From: Comamonadaceae bacterium
Lineage (GTDB): Bacteria > Pseudomonadota > Gammaproteobacteria > Burkholderiales > Burkholderiaceae_C
Direction of reading: 5' to 3'
NCBI GenBank assembly: GCA_027488985.1
Contig: JAIYAR010000014.1
Span: forward strand, 186,001-250,000
Length of the DNA: 64,000 bases
Below are positions 26,208 to 37,071 of this stretch, piece after piece. Below the pieces are notes generated by a model. That model made no database searches. It was given only the letters and a program-made list of their open reading frames with translations, and had not been told where the DNA came from. The translations under genes and the position numbers were made by a program. Each line of letters opens with the position of its first letter. The stretch's first letter is position 1.

Positions 26208-26639
26208 ATGGCATTGACTCAATGGATTTACACCAGCACGCTGGTACACGGCGGCCTGGACGTGATAGCACCGATTCTTGAAACCGCCCGGCGCGTCAAT
26301 GCGCTGCGCAGCGTTACCGGCATGCTCTTGCACGCCAATGGCTACATCTTGCAGGTGCTGGAGGGTGAAGAAACCGAGGTGCAAAAAACCTTCCAATCCA
26401 TCGAAATGGACACGCGACACCGGTCTGTTTTTCTACTCTCCCGGCAAACGATTGCAGAGCGGCAGTTCGGGGCCTGGACCATGGGTTTACGCGATTTGTC
26501 CCATGCTGATGTGCAGGACGCAGGCGCTGCCGGGCACCTGTTTGATGCCAACCCCGCCGAAATTGCCTCGCGGGTACAGCCCGGTGCTGCGCTGGCCATG
26601 CTCCTGTTTTTTGCGCACGGGATGGAAATGACCGGATAG
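26208..26639 (+). CDS. Short BLUF-domain blue-light photoreceptor
   Basis: A 143-residue protein made of one BLUF domain and a short C-terminal helix pair. The flavin-site residues are visible: Tyr8 (QWIYTS), Asn31-32 region (ARRVNALRSVTGMLL), Gln near residue 48 (YILQVLEGEE) and the Trp of FGAWTMGLRDL. It should bind FAD and sense blue light; short BLUF proteins act through partner proteins such as EAL or response-regulator-like factors. None is encoded beside it. An accaagagg site precedes the start. Confidence 0.92.
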   Translation: MALTQWIYTSTLVHGGLDVIAPILETARRVNALRSVTGMLLHANGYILQVLEGEETEVQKTFQSIEMDTRHRSVFLLSRQTIAERQFGAWTMGLRDLSHADVQDAGAAGHLFDANPAEIASRVQPGAALAMLLFFAHGMEMTG

Positions 26640-26677
26640 TATTTGGTGCGATAGTCCACACTCAACCCGCTCCTTTT

Positions 26678-26722
26678 TTTATAGCTGCTCGCGCATATTC
26701 CACAACCGCTCATTTCACTTTT
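26678..26722 (+). repeat. Intergenic copy of the interspersed element
   Basis: tttatagctgctcgcgcata and then ttccacaaccgctcatttcac. The core is exact; the second half is shortened. It lies between the BLUF gene and a patatin gene. Confidence 0.8.
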
Positions 26723-26813
26723 GAGCATATTTTCGGAGCAAGGGGGTACCACCGGGAAAAGGCCAACCCAAACCGTCAGCTGCCTGTATGCCACCTTGCC
26801 CTAAGCTTGTGCC

Positions 26814-27932
26814 ATGACCAACCCCGTCCGCGCCACTACGACGCCGCCTTTGATCAACCTCGCCTTGCAAGGTGGTGGCTCACACGGCGCGTTCACTTGG
26901 GGCGTTCTGGACGCACTGCTGGAAGACGGCCGGCTGGATTTTGAGGGCATCAGCGGCACCAGTGCCGGCGCCATGAATGCAGTGGCGCTTGCGCACGGCT
27001 TTGCACAGGCCGAGGGCAAATCACGCGAGGCCGCCAGAGAGAGCGCCCGCCAGTCACTGGAAGATTTCTGGGAAGGCGTGGTCACCATGGGGGCACTGGG
27101 CAATTCATTGGCCGGAGCCCACAAGGTGCCGTTTGACTTGCTGTTTGGCGGCCTCTCTGCCCTGACCGGCGAAGCCTCGCCCAGCCAGATGCTGTCAGAC
27201 GCAGTGACCAGCTTCTGGACGCAGTCCGTTTCGCCTTACCAGAGCAACCCGCTGGACATCAACCCCTTGCGCAAGTTCCTGGAGCGGCAGGTGGACTTTG
27301 TACGCTTGGCGGCCTACGGGCCACTCAAGGTGTTTGTGGTCGCCACGAAGGTGCGCACCGGAAAGGCAGAGATTTTTTCTGGCCCACGGCTCACGGCAGA
27401 TGCGGTGATGGCCTCGGCCTGCCTGCCCACGGTATTTCAGGCGGTAGAAATTGAAGGCGAGCACTACTGGGATGGCGGCTACGCCGGCAACCCCGCCATT
27501 CACCCGCTGATTTACGAATGCAAAAGCCCGGACGTGATGTTGGTGCAGATCAACCCCATAGAGCGGCACAAGCTGCCCACCACGGCGGCTGGCATTTTGG
27601 ATCGGCTCAACGAAATCACCTTCAATTCGGCGCTGATTGCCGAGATGCGCGCTATCGATTTTGTGAAGCGCCTGCTGGCCGAAGGCAAGCTGGACCCGGC
27701 GCGTTACAAGAATGTGCTCATGCACCGCATCGATGGCGGCAACGTCCTGGAAGGCTACCCGGCCTCCACCAAGTCTGACACCGACGCCAAGCTCATCCAT
27801 ACGCTGCGGGACTTGGGTCGCGCATCGGCTCACCAATGGCTCGCGCAGCACTACACGGCCATCGGCAAGGAATGCAGCGTCAACATTGCCGCAGACTACC
27901 TGGACGATCTGCGCGTACCCACTACCGGCTGA
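26814..27932 (+). CDS. Patatin-like phospholipase, cytoplasmic
   Basis: A 372-residue serine hydrolase without a signal peptide. It has GGGSHGAFTWGVLDALL (oxyanion), GTSAGAMNAV (nucleophile Ser) and DGGYAGNPAIHPL (catalytic Asp). This branch is often annotated as patatin in poly-hydroxyalkanoate-producing bacteria; the lipid substrate is unknown. The gene is convergent with katG, and a shared hairpin terminator lies between them. Confidence 0.92.
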   Translation: MTNPVRATTTPPLINLALQGGGSHGAFTWGVLDALLEDGRLDFEGISGTSAGAMNAVALAHGFAQAEGKSREAARESARQSLEDFWEGVVTMGALGNSLAGAHKVPFDLLFGGLSALTGEASPSQMLSDAVTSFWTQSVSPYQSNPLDINPLRKFLERQVDFVRLAAYGPLKVFVVATKVRTGKAEIFSGPRLTADAVMASACLPTVFQAVEIEGEHYWDGGYAGNPAIHPLIYECKSPDVMLVQINPIERHKLPTTAAGILDRLNEITFNSALIAEMRAIDFVKRLLAEGKLDPARYKNVLMHRIDGGNVLEGYPASTKSDTDAKLIHTLRDLGRASAHQWLAQHYTAIGKECSVNIAADYLDDLRVPTTG

Positions 27933-27938
27933 TGCAAA

Positions 27939-27981
27939 AACCCCCGCTGCATCACCGGCTTACCGGAGACACAGCGGGGTT
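27939..27981. terminator. Bidirectional terminator between patatin gene and katG
   Basis: Arms aacccccgctg and cagcggggtt can pair over about ten bases with an internal loop that contains a second small stem (accggcttaccggag). An A-run precedes the left arm, which becomes a T-run for the reverse-strand katG transcript. Confidence 0.7.
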
Positions 27982-28024
27982 GTAAACCGCCACCCATGGG
28001 TAGCGGCAATCACCAACAGTTAGC

Positions 28025-30286
<2,262 letters not shown>

Positions 30287-30327
30287 CTATCGAAATCACC
30301 AATTGGATTGCCTAATACCTGCCATAG
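30287..30327. promoter_or_regulatory. Possible OxyR-like operator upstream of katG
   Basis: The 41-base segment begins CTAT, ends ATAG, and contains the palindrome ccaattgg. This resembles the spaced tetranucleotide pattern of OxyR sites, and katG is a classical OxyR target. The inner tetranucleotides do not match well, so this remains a candidate only. Confidence 0.3.
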
Positions 30328-30391
30328 GCATTTTCATTAGGGCTGCGATGCATACACTTCCAGCCTAGTCATCCACTGAAGGCCCTTCACT

Positions 30392-31324
30392 TTGCAAGCC
30401 CTGCTCCACGCCATCGCTTCGATGGACATTTCCACCCCCGACGCCTGTCGCCTGTTTCATGGCCGGGGCGGCCTGCACCCCGGATGCGAGCAATGGTCGC
30501 TGGACTGGTACCCGCCGGTGCTGGTGCTCACCAGCTTCAAACCGGTGAGCGAGGATGAGTTAGCCACGGTGGGTGCCGCTTTGTCTGCGCGCTGGAGCAC
30601 GCTAGCCCCTTCGCAGGCGCTTAACTGGGTCTTCCAGTGCCGCGCCGATGGGCTGGCGGATACCCGGTTGATGTCGGGGGCTGTGCCTGAGCCCCATGTG
30701 GTGACGGAGTCAGGCACCCGGTACAAGGTGCATGTGCTGCGGGGGCAGAACCACGGCCTGTTTCTGGACATGGCAGAGGGCAGGCGCTGGGTACGCGAGT
30801 ACGTGGCCGCCCACCCCAAGACCTATGCCTTCCGGGTGCTGAATCTGTTTGCCTACACCTGTTCGTTCTCGGTGGTGGCCTTGCAGGCCGGTGCGCGGCA
30901 TGTGATGAATGTGGACATGAGCCAAGGTGCGCTGGCCACCGGCCAGCAAAACCACCGGCTCAATGGCATGGAGAGCGGTGTGAGTTTTCTGGGGCACGAC
31001 ATTTTCAAAACCTGGGGCAAGATCACCCGCAGCGGCCCCTACGACCTCGTGGTGCTGGACCCGCCCAGTTACCAGAAAGGCAGCTTTGTTGCCACCAAGG
31101 ACTACGCGCGCCTGGTGCGCCGCTTGCCCGAGTTGCTTGCCCCGGGCGGCCACGCGCTGGTGTGCCTGAATGCACCTGAGCTGGACACGGCCTTCCTGAA
31201 AGGCCACATGCAAGAGCAAGCGCCTTCCCTTGAATTCGTGCAGCGCTTGCCCAACCCGGCAGCATTTGCGGATGTCGAGCCGGAGCGCGCGCTCAAAGTA
31301 CTGGTGTACCGCCTTCCGCAATAG
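30392..31324 (+). CDS. Class I SAM-dependent methyltransferase, RlmK/RlmI-like
   Basis: A 310-residue methyltransferase. The Rossmann part has LNLFAYTCSFSVVALQAGA (SAM-binding loop), VNVD-like acidic strand NVDMSQGAL and the catalytic motif DPPSYQKGSF, as in the YccW/YcbY rRNA cytosine and guanine methyltransferase group. A short N-terminal region precedes it with no obvious PUA domain. The start is TTG at 30392 or ATG at 30422; the longer form keeps the family-like first helix. The RNA target is unknown. Confidence 0.82.
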   Translation: MQALLHAIASMDISTPDACRLFHGRGGLHPGCEQWSLDWYPPVLVLTSFKPVSEDELATVGAALSARWSTLAPSQALNWVFQCRADGLADTRLMSGAVPEPHVVTESGTRYKVHVLRGQNHGLFLDMAEGRRWVREYVAAHPKTYAFRVLNLFAYTCSFSVVALQAGARHVMNVDMSQGALATGQQNHRLNGMESGVSFLGHDIFKTWGKITRSGPYDLVVLDPPSYQKGSFVATKDYARLVRRLPELLAPGGHALVCLNAPELDTAFLKGHMQEQAPSLEFVQRLPNPAAFADVEPERALKVLVYRLPQ

Positions 31325-31342
31325 ACAGCACTCACATCTCCG

Positions 31343-31615
31343 TCAATCAAAAATCTCGTGCAGCCACGATTTCTTGCGGCTCTGCGGGTAGCGCTTGTGC
31401 TCGTGAAAATCGGAATCCTCGAAATCGCGGTGGCGGGGTGCAGTCGGCATGCGTGGCGCCACAGCCGCGACTTGAGGGCCAGACGCCTTGTCCAGCAATT
31501 TATCGAGCTCTCCACGATCGAGCCAGATTCCGCGGCAAGACGGGCAATAGTCAATCTCAACACCCTGGCGCTCGGTCATCACGAGAGTGCTGTCAGTGCA
31601 ATGGGGGCATTTCAT
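31343..31615 (-). CDS. Zinc-ribbon protein (TFIIB-type zinc finger)
   Basis: A 90-residue protein. Two CxxC pairs (MKCPHC and YCPSCRGIWLDRGELDKLL) form the zf-TFIIB-like ribbon typical of small bacterial proteins of unknown role. The C-terminal half is charged and His-rich (DFEDSDFHEHKRYPQ). It is the last gene of a three-gene reverse-strand set with a 55-residue membrane protein and an HPF-like protein. Confidence 0.85.
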   Translation of the reverse strand: MKCPHCTDSTLVMTERQGVEIDYCPSCRGIWLDRGELDKLLDKASGPQVAAVAPRMPTAPRHRDFEDSDFHEHKRYPQSRKKSWLHEIFD

Positions 31616-31632
31616 ATCAGGCTCCTAGAAGA

Positions 31633-31800
31633 TCACAACGCAATTCCGACGACAGACAGCAGCAAGCCGCCTGCGCCAACTCCAGCCAGTAACTTGGCAT
31701 CACGCAGATTGCGGGCAGCGTACTCATGCCAGGCGGCATACATCACCGGCAACGACAAGGCCAAACCAATCCATCCCGGCGTCAGGAAATCTGTTTCCAT
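31633..31800 (-). CDS. Very small membrane protein (55 residues)
   Basis: An ATG at 31800 opens a 56-codon frame. The product has two hydrophobic segments (about residues 8-22 and 37-55: LTPGWIGLALSLPVMYAAW and then LLAGVGAGGLLLSVVGIAL) joined by a charged turn with RNLRDAK. The start overlaps the stop of the HPF-like gene (TGATG), and the zinc-ribbon gene follows 17 bases later with a gagcc-type leader. The coupling makes a real gene likely. I do not recognise the family. Confidence 0.65.
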   Translation of the reverse strand: METDFLTPGWIGLALSLPVMYAAWHEYAARNLRDAKLLAGVGAGGLLLSVVGIAL

Positions 31801-32144
31801 CACAGCAGCTCCGTTTCCGGCTTGAGCAGGCGGCCGCGCATCGGCTTGTGCTGACGTTGCAAGATGCGCGTCAAAGCGCGCACCAGGCGCTCGAGGCCTT
31901 CATCAAGGGCGCTGCGCCAATCGCTGGCCAAGGATGAAATCACCAGTACGCCGGACTTCTCGGTTTTCACCTCCAGCAGGCAGTGTTTGTCGACGCCACC
32001 GCGTGGGCCATTGATGTCGGTAAACATCACCTTGGCACGAGGCACGACGGCCCCCAAGCGACGCAACACAAAGCGCACACGTTGCAGGGCCTCGTCCCGC
32101 GAGGCTCCGGTGGATGCGTGCCGGGATTCGAAAATGACTTGCAT
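31800..32144 (-). CDS. HPF/RaiA-like ribosome-associated protein
   Basis: A 114-residue protein beginning MQVIFESRHAS. It has the S30AE-like pattern VMFTDINGPRGGVDKHCLLEV, and a helical C-terminal half with several Arg residues (RALTRILQRQ). Proteins of this fold bind the ribosome decoding region and hibernate it under stress. It is shorter than long HPF and lacks the dimerisation domain. The start at 32144 was chosen over one eight codons upstream because it matches the family start. It is divergent from the NhaR-like gene. Confidence 0.78.
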   Translation of the reverse strand: MQVIFESRHASTGASRDEALQRVRFVLRRLGAVVPRAKVMFTDINGPRGGVDKHCLLEVKTEKSGVLVISSLASDWRSALDEGLERLVRALTRILQRQHKPMRGRLLKPETELL

Positions 32145-32242
32145 GAAAACTCTCCGTGCGATGAACAAGCCCCGACCTTAGCCCGCCCATCATTGCGTAA
32201 AAAGCAGATAATTTCTCAATTAAATTCCTTTTTAATCTGAAT

Positions 32243-33127
32243 ATGAGTACCTCGTTCAACTACAAGCACCTGTACTACTTCTGGGTCGTGGCCAAAGAGG
32301 GTGGTATGTCCCGCGCAGCCGATAAGCTGGACATGGCGGTCCAAACTGTGAGCGCCCAGGTGAGGGAACTGGAGCGTTCACTGGGCTATGCCTTGCTCAA
32401 GCCAGCAGGGCGAGGACTGGTGCTCACAGACGCAGGCATCACAGCCATGCAGATGGCCGACCAGATCTTTCTAATTGGAGAGAACCTGCCGGACCGCGTC
32501 CGCGAGTCGGCAAGTGCACCGTCCATGCGCTTGGCCATCGGCATATCAGATGGTCTTCCCAAGCTGGTCGCACGGCGACTGTTGCAACCGGTGATCGGAG
32601 AGCCAACCTTGCGACTGATCTGCCATGAGGGAGAGTTGGATGATTTGCTGGGGGACTTGGCTTTGCACCGCTTGGATGTGGTGTTTTCGGACCGCCCCGC
32701 GCCTGCCAACCCCAATATCAAACTGTACAGCCATGCGATGGGGCAATCGCCCATGGCGTGGTATGGCACACCTGCCTTGGTGAGAAAAGCCACTCACAAT
32801 TTCCCGCAATGCCTGGCTGATACACCGGTATTGCTACCAACCGACCACACCGCGGTGCGTACACGGCTGGACCATTGGTTTGAGCAACAGGGCGTAAGGC
32901 CGCGCATCGTGGGCGAGTTTGAAGACAGTGCGCTGCTGAATACCTTCGGCGCCAGCGGCATGGGCATTTTTCCGGCAGCAGAATGGGCCGAGGAGGACCT
33001 GCTTGCAAACTACGGCGTCAAACGTCTGGCCAGCTGTGACGGCGTAACCGAGCACTTCTTTGCAGTTGGTACCGAGAAGAAGGTACAGCACCCTCTGGTG
33101 CAGCGGGTGCTTCAGGGACTTGCCTGA
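32243..33127 (+). CDS. nhaR: LysR-family regulator, NhaR-like
   Basis: A 294-residue regulator. The N-terminus MSTSFNYKHLYYFWVVAKEGGMSRAADKL is the NhaR-type start (FNYxHLYYFW), followed by the wing and a periplasmic-binding-like effector domain. NhaR in enterobacteria responds to sodium and controls nhaA. No sodium/proton antiporter is adjacent, so the name describes the family and not a proven role here. It is divergent from the HPF-like set. Confidence 0.85.
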   Translation: MSTSFNYKHLYYFWVVAKEGGMSRAADKLDMAVQTVSAQVRELERSLGYALLKPAGRGLVLTDAGITAMQMADQIFLIGENLPDRVRESASAPSMRLAIGISDGLPKLVARRLLQPVIGEPTLRLICHEGELDDLLGDLALHRLDVVFSDRPAPANPNIKLYSHAMGQSPMAWYGTPALVRKATHNFPQCLADTPVLLPTDHTAVRTRLDHWFEQQGVRPRIVGEFEDSALLNTFGASGMGIFPAAEWAEEDLLANYGVKRLASCDGVTEHFFAVGTEKKVQHPLVQRVLQGLA

Positions 33128-33229
33128 GATATTCAGGAATTTACTGAACTTGATTCTCATATACGCTGGTTTTTCATTGCTCTTTTCGACCTTACTCTCC
33201 GTTTGTCTTTAATTTTTCAGGAGATCAAC

Positions 33230-34144
33230 ATGAAAAGACTTCTTTCCGTTCTGGCGGTTGTGTTCTCGATGGGCATAGCCGGCGTTTCCATGGACGCCGA
33301 AGCGGCCAAGCGATTGGGCGGCGGCAAGTCAATGGGGACTCAGCGCCAAGCGACGCCGGACAAGGCACCCACCGCACAAAACGCAGCCCCTGCTGCGGGC
33401 ACCGGTGCGGCGGCAGCGGCACCTTCGCGCTCTTGGATGGGACCTGTGGCCGGCTTGGCCGCAGGCCTGGGTATTGCTGCATTGGCATCCCACTTCGGTT
33501 TCGGCGATGAACTTGCCTCCATGATGACCATGGCCCTGGTGGCCTTTGCCATCATGGCGGTCATCGGATTCATCATGCGCAAACGGGTCATGGCTCGCCA
33601 GGGCGGCACGGCCGGCGCGGGCGGACTGATGCCTGCAGGCGCTGCAGCCGGCACGGGCAACTCGAACCAGGCGTTCAAGATGGCTACACCTGCAGCTTCC
33701 AATGTGGGTGGCTCGTCCTCGGGCTCCTTGATCGGTTCTGGCTTGGGTGTGCAGACTGCTGCACCCGCGATTCCGGCTGACTTCGATCGCGCAAGTTTCG
33801 AGCGCAACGCGAAAGTGAATTTCATCCGCTTGCAAGCTGCGTATGACGCAGGCAACCTCGATGACATCCGTGAATTCACCACGCCTGAAATGTTTGCCGA
33901 AATCAAAATGGATTTTGCCGAGCGCGATGGATCCGGTCAGCCCGGCGAGGTCGTCCGCATTGACACCACGGTGCTTGAGGTGGCTGAAGAAGCCCAGCGC
34001 TACGTGGTGAGTGTCAAGTTCACCGGCTTCATCCGCTTCGGCGCAGGATCGGACGACGAAACGTTTGACGAAATCTGGCATCTGACCAAGGCCCGCCAGG
34101 GCAGCGGTGGTTGGGTACTGGCTGGTATTCAACAAGTCAGCTGA
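33230..34144 (+). CDS. Tim44-like domain membrane protein
   Basis: A 304-residue protein. A signal peptide (residues 1-27) is followed by a low-complexity Ala/Gly/Pro region, two transmembrane helices (about 73-88 and 101-117), another Ala/Gly/Ser linker, and a C-terminal Tim44-like domain of about 130 residues (FERNAKVNFIRLQAAYDAGN, then EVAEEAQRYVVSVKFTGF). Such proteins are common in betaproteobacteria and their role is unknown. A ggaga site precedes the ATG, and a strong terminator follows. Confidence 0.85.
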   Translation: MKRLLSVLAVVFSMGIAGVSMDAEAAKRLGGGKSMGTQRQATPDKAPTAQNAAPAAGTGAAAAAPSRSWMGPVAGLAAGLGIAALASHFGFGDELASMMTMALVAFAIMAVIGFIMRKRVMARQGGTAGAGGLMPAGAAAGTGNSNQAFKMATPAASNVGGSSSGSLIGSGLGVQTAAPAIPADFDRASFERNAKVNFIRLQAAYDAGNLDDIREFTTPEMFAEIKMDFAERDGSGQPGEVVRIDTTVLEVAEEAQRYVVSVKFTGFIRFGAGSDDETFDEIWHLTKARQGSGGWVLAGIQQVS

Positions 34145-34182
34145 ACGCGGTAAACGGGGCGCAATGCCCCGCGTGACCCAAA

Positions 34183-34215
34183 GCCCGACCGGCGCAAGCC
34201 GGTCGGGCATTTTTT
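34183..34215 (+). terminator. Rho-independent terminator after the Tim44-like gene
   Basis: A perfect 10-bp stem, gcccgaccgg / ccggtcgggc, with a cgcaag loop is followed by a run of six T. It separates the Tim44-like gene from the ynjC-type operon. Confidence 0.92.
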
Positions 34216-34261
34216 ATGCCCGCACGTAAAGTGGCCTAGGGGCATTGATTACGATGCGACC

Positions 34262-35932
34262 ATGCCCTTCTTGCGCCCGCTTCACGCGCTTTTTCCAGTT
34301 GCCATCGCTTTGGTGGCGGGTGCCCCCCTGCTCTGGGCCCTGTTCAGCACACTGGCCGACTTGGCCCACGCTCCCGCTTGGGCTGCGCTCTGGCAGCACC
34401 CCCAAACCTGGCCCGCCCTGAGCCTGACCTTGTGGACCGGTCTGACGTCCACCCTGATCTCCACCGGCATTACCGCCTGCATTCTGGGCCGCTGGCTCGC
34501 TGTCGAAGACTCCGGGCGCGCACTGCAACGGGGAACACGCTGGCTGTCGCCCCTGCTATCGGTACCGCACGCAGCATTTGCGATCGGTGCCGTGGCTCTG
34601 CTCGCCCCGAGTGGCTGGCTGCTCCGTCTCGTTTCACCTTGGCCGAGCGGGCTGGAGATGCCCCCCGATTGGCCCACCACCCAGGATCCTTGGGGCCTGG
34701 GCCTGATTGCGGTGCTGGTCGCCAAGGAAGTACCATTTTTGTTATGGGCCGCTGCGGCGTATCTGCAGCAACCCGGCGTCCGCACACAGCTGCGTCATTC
34801 ACTGCACTTGGGAGCCACCTGGGGGTATAGCGAAGCACAGGCCTGGTGGCGCATCGTTTGGCCACAGGTGGCGCGCCACCTCACTGCCCCCCTGCTGGCC
34901 GTGCTGGCCTACAGCCTGACGGTAGTGGACATGGCATTGGTCATCGGTCCTAACACCCCGCCAACCCTCGCCATGCTGACGTGGCAATGGCTGCAGGATG
35001 CAGACCCGGCCACCAATAGCCAGGGCGCCAGCGCGGCATGGTTACTCACAGGCGTGTTGATGCTCTGCGTGGGCACTTTTGCCCTGTTACGTGCTTGGCC
35101 CCTGTGGCGCCAGCGCCGGGTGAGAGGTGTGACGCGCGGTGAATCCGCCCCTGAACCCCGCCGCCCCGACACTGGCAGCCGGCTCATGGTTGGCTTGATG
35201 GGGGTGTATGCCCTGGTGCTCGGGGCTTTGGCCTTGGGCAGCCTCTCAGGGCCCTGGCCCTTCCCGCAGCTCTTGCCGGAGGTATGGACACTCATGGCTT
35301 GGAGCGGCGTGCTGCTCAGTATCCACACTGTCTGGACCACCCTCGCTCTGGGAATCGGCAGTGCCGTGGCGGCCCTGGTCTGGGTCGTGGCATGGCTGGA
35401 ATGTGCGCCTGCACACTGGCAGCAACGCATGCGGCCGCTGTGGATGCTGCCTTTGGTTTTGCCTGCGGTGCTGTGGGTGGTGGGCCTGCACCGGCTGAGC
35501 CTCGCCTGGGGGTTGGACGGCCAGGCAGCCGGGCTCTGGCTGACCCACACCCTGTGCGCGATCCCCTATGTCTTGATCGCACTGCAAGGGCCCTACCTCG
35601 GGTTCGACCCACGGCTGCAACAGGTCAGCGCGGCACTCGGGCGTAGCCGGGCAGCATTCCTGTGGCGCGTGAAGTGGCCCTTGCTCCGCAGCGCACTCGC
35701 GGCGGCTGCAGCCGTAGGTTTTGCGGTCAGCGTGGCGCAATACCTGCCTACCTTGTATGTCGGTGCCGGGCGCTTCCAGACCGTCACTACCGAAGCAGTA
35801 ACGCTGGCATCAGGCGGGCAGCGCGCCTTGACCGCCGCCTTTGCCTGGCTGCAATGGTGCTTGCCCATGCTGGTTTTCGGTGTGGCCGCTTGGTGGGGCC
35901 GCCCCCGGCGCTGGACTGCGGCGGCACAATAA
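34262..35932 (+). CDS. YnjC-type ABC transporter permease (two fused halves)
   Basis: A 556-residue inner-membrane protein with about twelve hydrophobic segments. It holds two permease halves, each with an EAA-like loop (GATWGYSEAQAWWRIVWPQVA near residue 180, and LGRSRAAFLWRVKWPLLRSAL near residue 460). The single-chain layout matches E. coli YnjC. With the YnjD-type ATPase downstream and the YnjB-type protein at 14.5 kb it would form an uptake system of unknown substrate. The Rieske gene starts four bases after the stop. Confidence 0.88.
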   Translation: MPFLRPLHALFPVAIALVAGAPLLWALFSTLADLAHAPAWAALWQHPQTWPALSLTLWTGLTSTLISTGITACILGRWLAVEDSGRALQRGTRWLSPLLSVPHAAFAIGAVALLAPSGWLLRLVSPWPSGLEMPPDWPTTQDPWGLGLIAVLVAKEVPFLLWAAAAYLQQPGVRTQLRHSLHLGATWGYSEAQAWWRIVWPQVARHLTAPLLAVLAYSLTVVDMALVIGPNTPPTLAMLTWQWLQDADPATNSQGASAAWLLTGVLMLCVGTFALLRAWPLWRQRRVRGVTRGESAPEPRRPDTGSRLMVGLMGVYALVLGALALGSLSGPWPFPQLLPEVWTLMAWSGVLLSIHTVWTTLALGIGSAVAALVWVVAWLECAPAHWQQRMRPLWMLPLVLPAVLWVVGLHRLSLAWGLDGQAAGLWLTHTLCAIPYVLIALQGPYLGFDPRLQQVSAALGRSRAAFLWRVKWPLLRSALAAAAAVGFAVSVAQYLPTLYVGAGRFQTVTTEAVTLASGGQRALTAAFAWLQWCLPMLVFGVAAWWGRPRRWTAAAQ

Positions 35933-35936
35933 ACCC

Positions 35937-36377
35937 ATGTCATCCCCCACGCCATCAACTGCCTCCCCGGCCGAACTCCGACACTGGCACGAGGTGGCCC
36001 ATGCACCGACCGCCGGCACTGTGCTGGGCCAGCGTGATGTGCTTCAAGACGGCAGTGCCACCATGCTGACTTGGCCTGTGCCTGAGGGTGATGGCGCCGC
36101 ACCCAGCACCGAAACCGCAGTATTCCGCTACCTTTTGCTGCGAAGCGGTTCTGACGTGAAGGCCTACGTGAACCGTTGCGCCCACTTCGGGGTGCCGCTG
36201 GCCGCGAGGCAGGAACTGCTGAAGTTCCAACCCCATGTGCGACTGACCTGCAATGTCCACTACGCCCACTACCGCTGGAGCGACGGGCTATGCACCGCGG
36301 GTGACTGCGAAGGAGAGTCGCTCTTGGCCATCCCTCTGACGATCGACACCGACGGCACCATCCGCATCGCACCATGA
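35937..36377 (+). CDS. Rieske [2Fe-2S] domain protein
   Basis: A 146-residue soluble protein. The cluster ligands are CAH (with FGVPL) and CNVHYAHYRW, giving C-x-H then 21 residues then C-x2-H; the interval is longer than the usual 15-17. A further Cys pair in GLCTAGDC lies beyond the second ligand box. There is no signal peptide, so it is cytoplasmic and could carry electrons. It is inserted between the ynjC- and ynjD-type genes and overlaps the latter by four bases, so it belongs to that operon. Confidence 0.85.
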   Translation: MSSPTPSTASPAELRHWHEVAHAPTAGTVLGQRDVLQDGSATMLTWPVPEGDGAAPSTETAVFRYLLLRSGSDVKAYVNRCAHFGVPLAARQELLKFQPHVRLTCNVHYAHYRWSDGLCTAGDCEGESLLAIPLTIDTDGTIRIAP

Positions 36378-37003
36378 GCTTGCAGATCCATATTGAAGAA
36401 CTCTCCAGCCCGGCAGGCGTTCTGGTACGACAGCTGCACCTGGAGATAGCCCCCGGGACCGTCCACACCCTGATGGGCCCCAGCGGATGCGGCAAAAGCA
36501 GCGTGCTCGCGGCAGTATGTGGCACGCTGCCACCCGGCATGCAATGGCGGGGCACAGTGCATTTACAGGGGCGGCAGATAGACATACTGCCTGTGCAGGC
36601 CCGCCGGGTCGGCATTCTTTTTCAGGACGACCTGCTCTTTGCCCATATGACCGTACGCGAGAACCTGCTTTTCGCAGTACCGGCCGGGCCCGCAGCGGCT
36701 CGTGAAGCCGCGGTACAACAGGCACTGGCCGATGTGGAAATGCAGGACTTTGCACAGGCAGACCCTGCACGCCTTTCCGGCGGACAGCGTGCCCGCGCAT
36801 CGCTGGCCCGCGCATTGCTGGCACACCCTCAAGCCTTGTTGCTGGACGAGCCCTTCTCCAAACTCGACGCTGCCCTCCGAGAACGCATGCGTGCGCTGGT
36901 GTTCGGGCTGGTGCGCAAGCGCGGCATCCCCGCGCTGCTGGTGACCCATGATTCGGCCGACGTGGCTGACGCAGGACTGCTGACCCAACTGGGTGAGATG
37001 TAA
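36374..37003 (+). CDS. YnjD-type ABC transporter ATP-binding protein
   Basis: A 209-residue ATPase. The Walker A motif GPSGCGKSSVL is near residue 35, the Q-loop is GILFQDDLLFAHM, the signature is RLSGGQRARASLARALL, the Walker B is ALLLDEPFSKLD and the switch His is in LVTHD. It energises the YnjC-type permease. It is overlapped by the Rieske gene (ATGA). Confidence 0.93.
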   Translation: MSLQIHIEELSSPAGVLVRQLHLEIAPGTVHTLMGPSGCGKSSVLAAVCGTLPPGMQWRGTVHLQGRQIDILPVQARRVGILFQDDLLFAHMTVRENLLFAVPAGPAAAREAAVQQALADVEMQDFAQADPARLSGGQRARASLARALLAHPQALLLDEPFSKLDAALRERMRALVFGLVRKRGIPALLVTHDSADVADAGLLTQLGEM

Positions 37004-37071
37004 GAAACCCCACCGGTGGGCGACCAATGGATTTTCAGCAGGGCATTCCCGCCCCGCTATAGACTCGCCCC

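Noticed and set aside
32243..33127. Sodium/proton antiporter locus around the NhaR-like gene
   Set aside because: No nhaA-like membrane protein is adjacent; only the regulator family can be supported.
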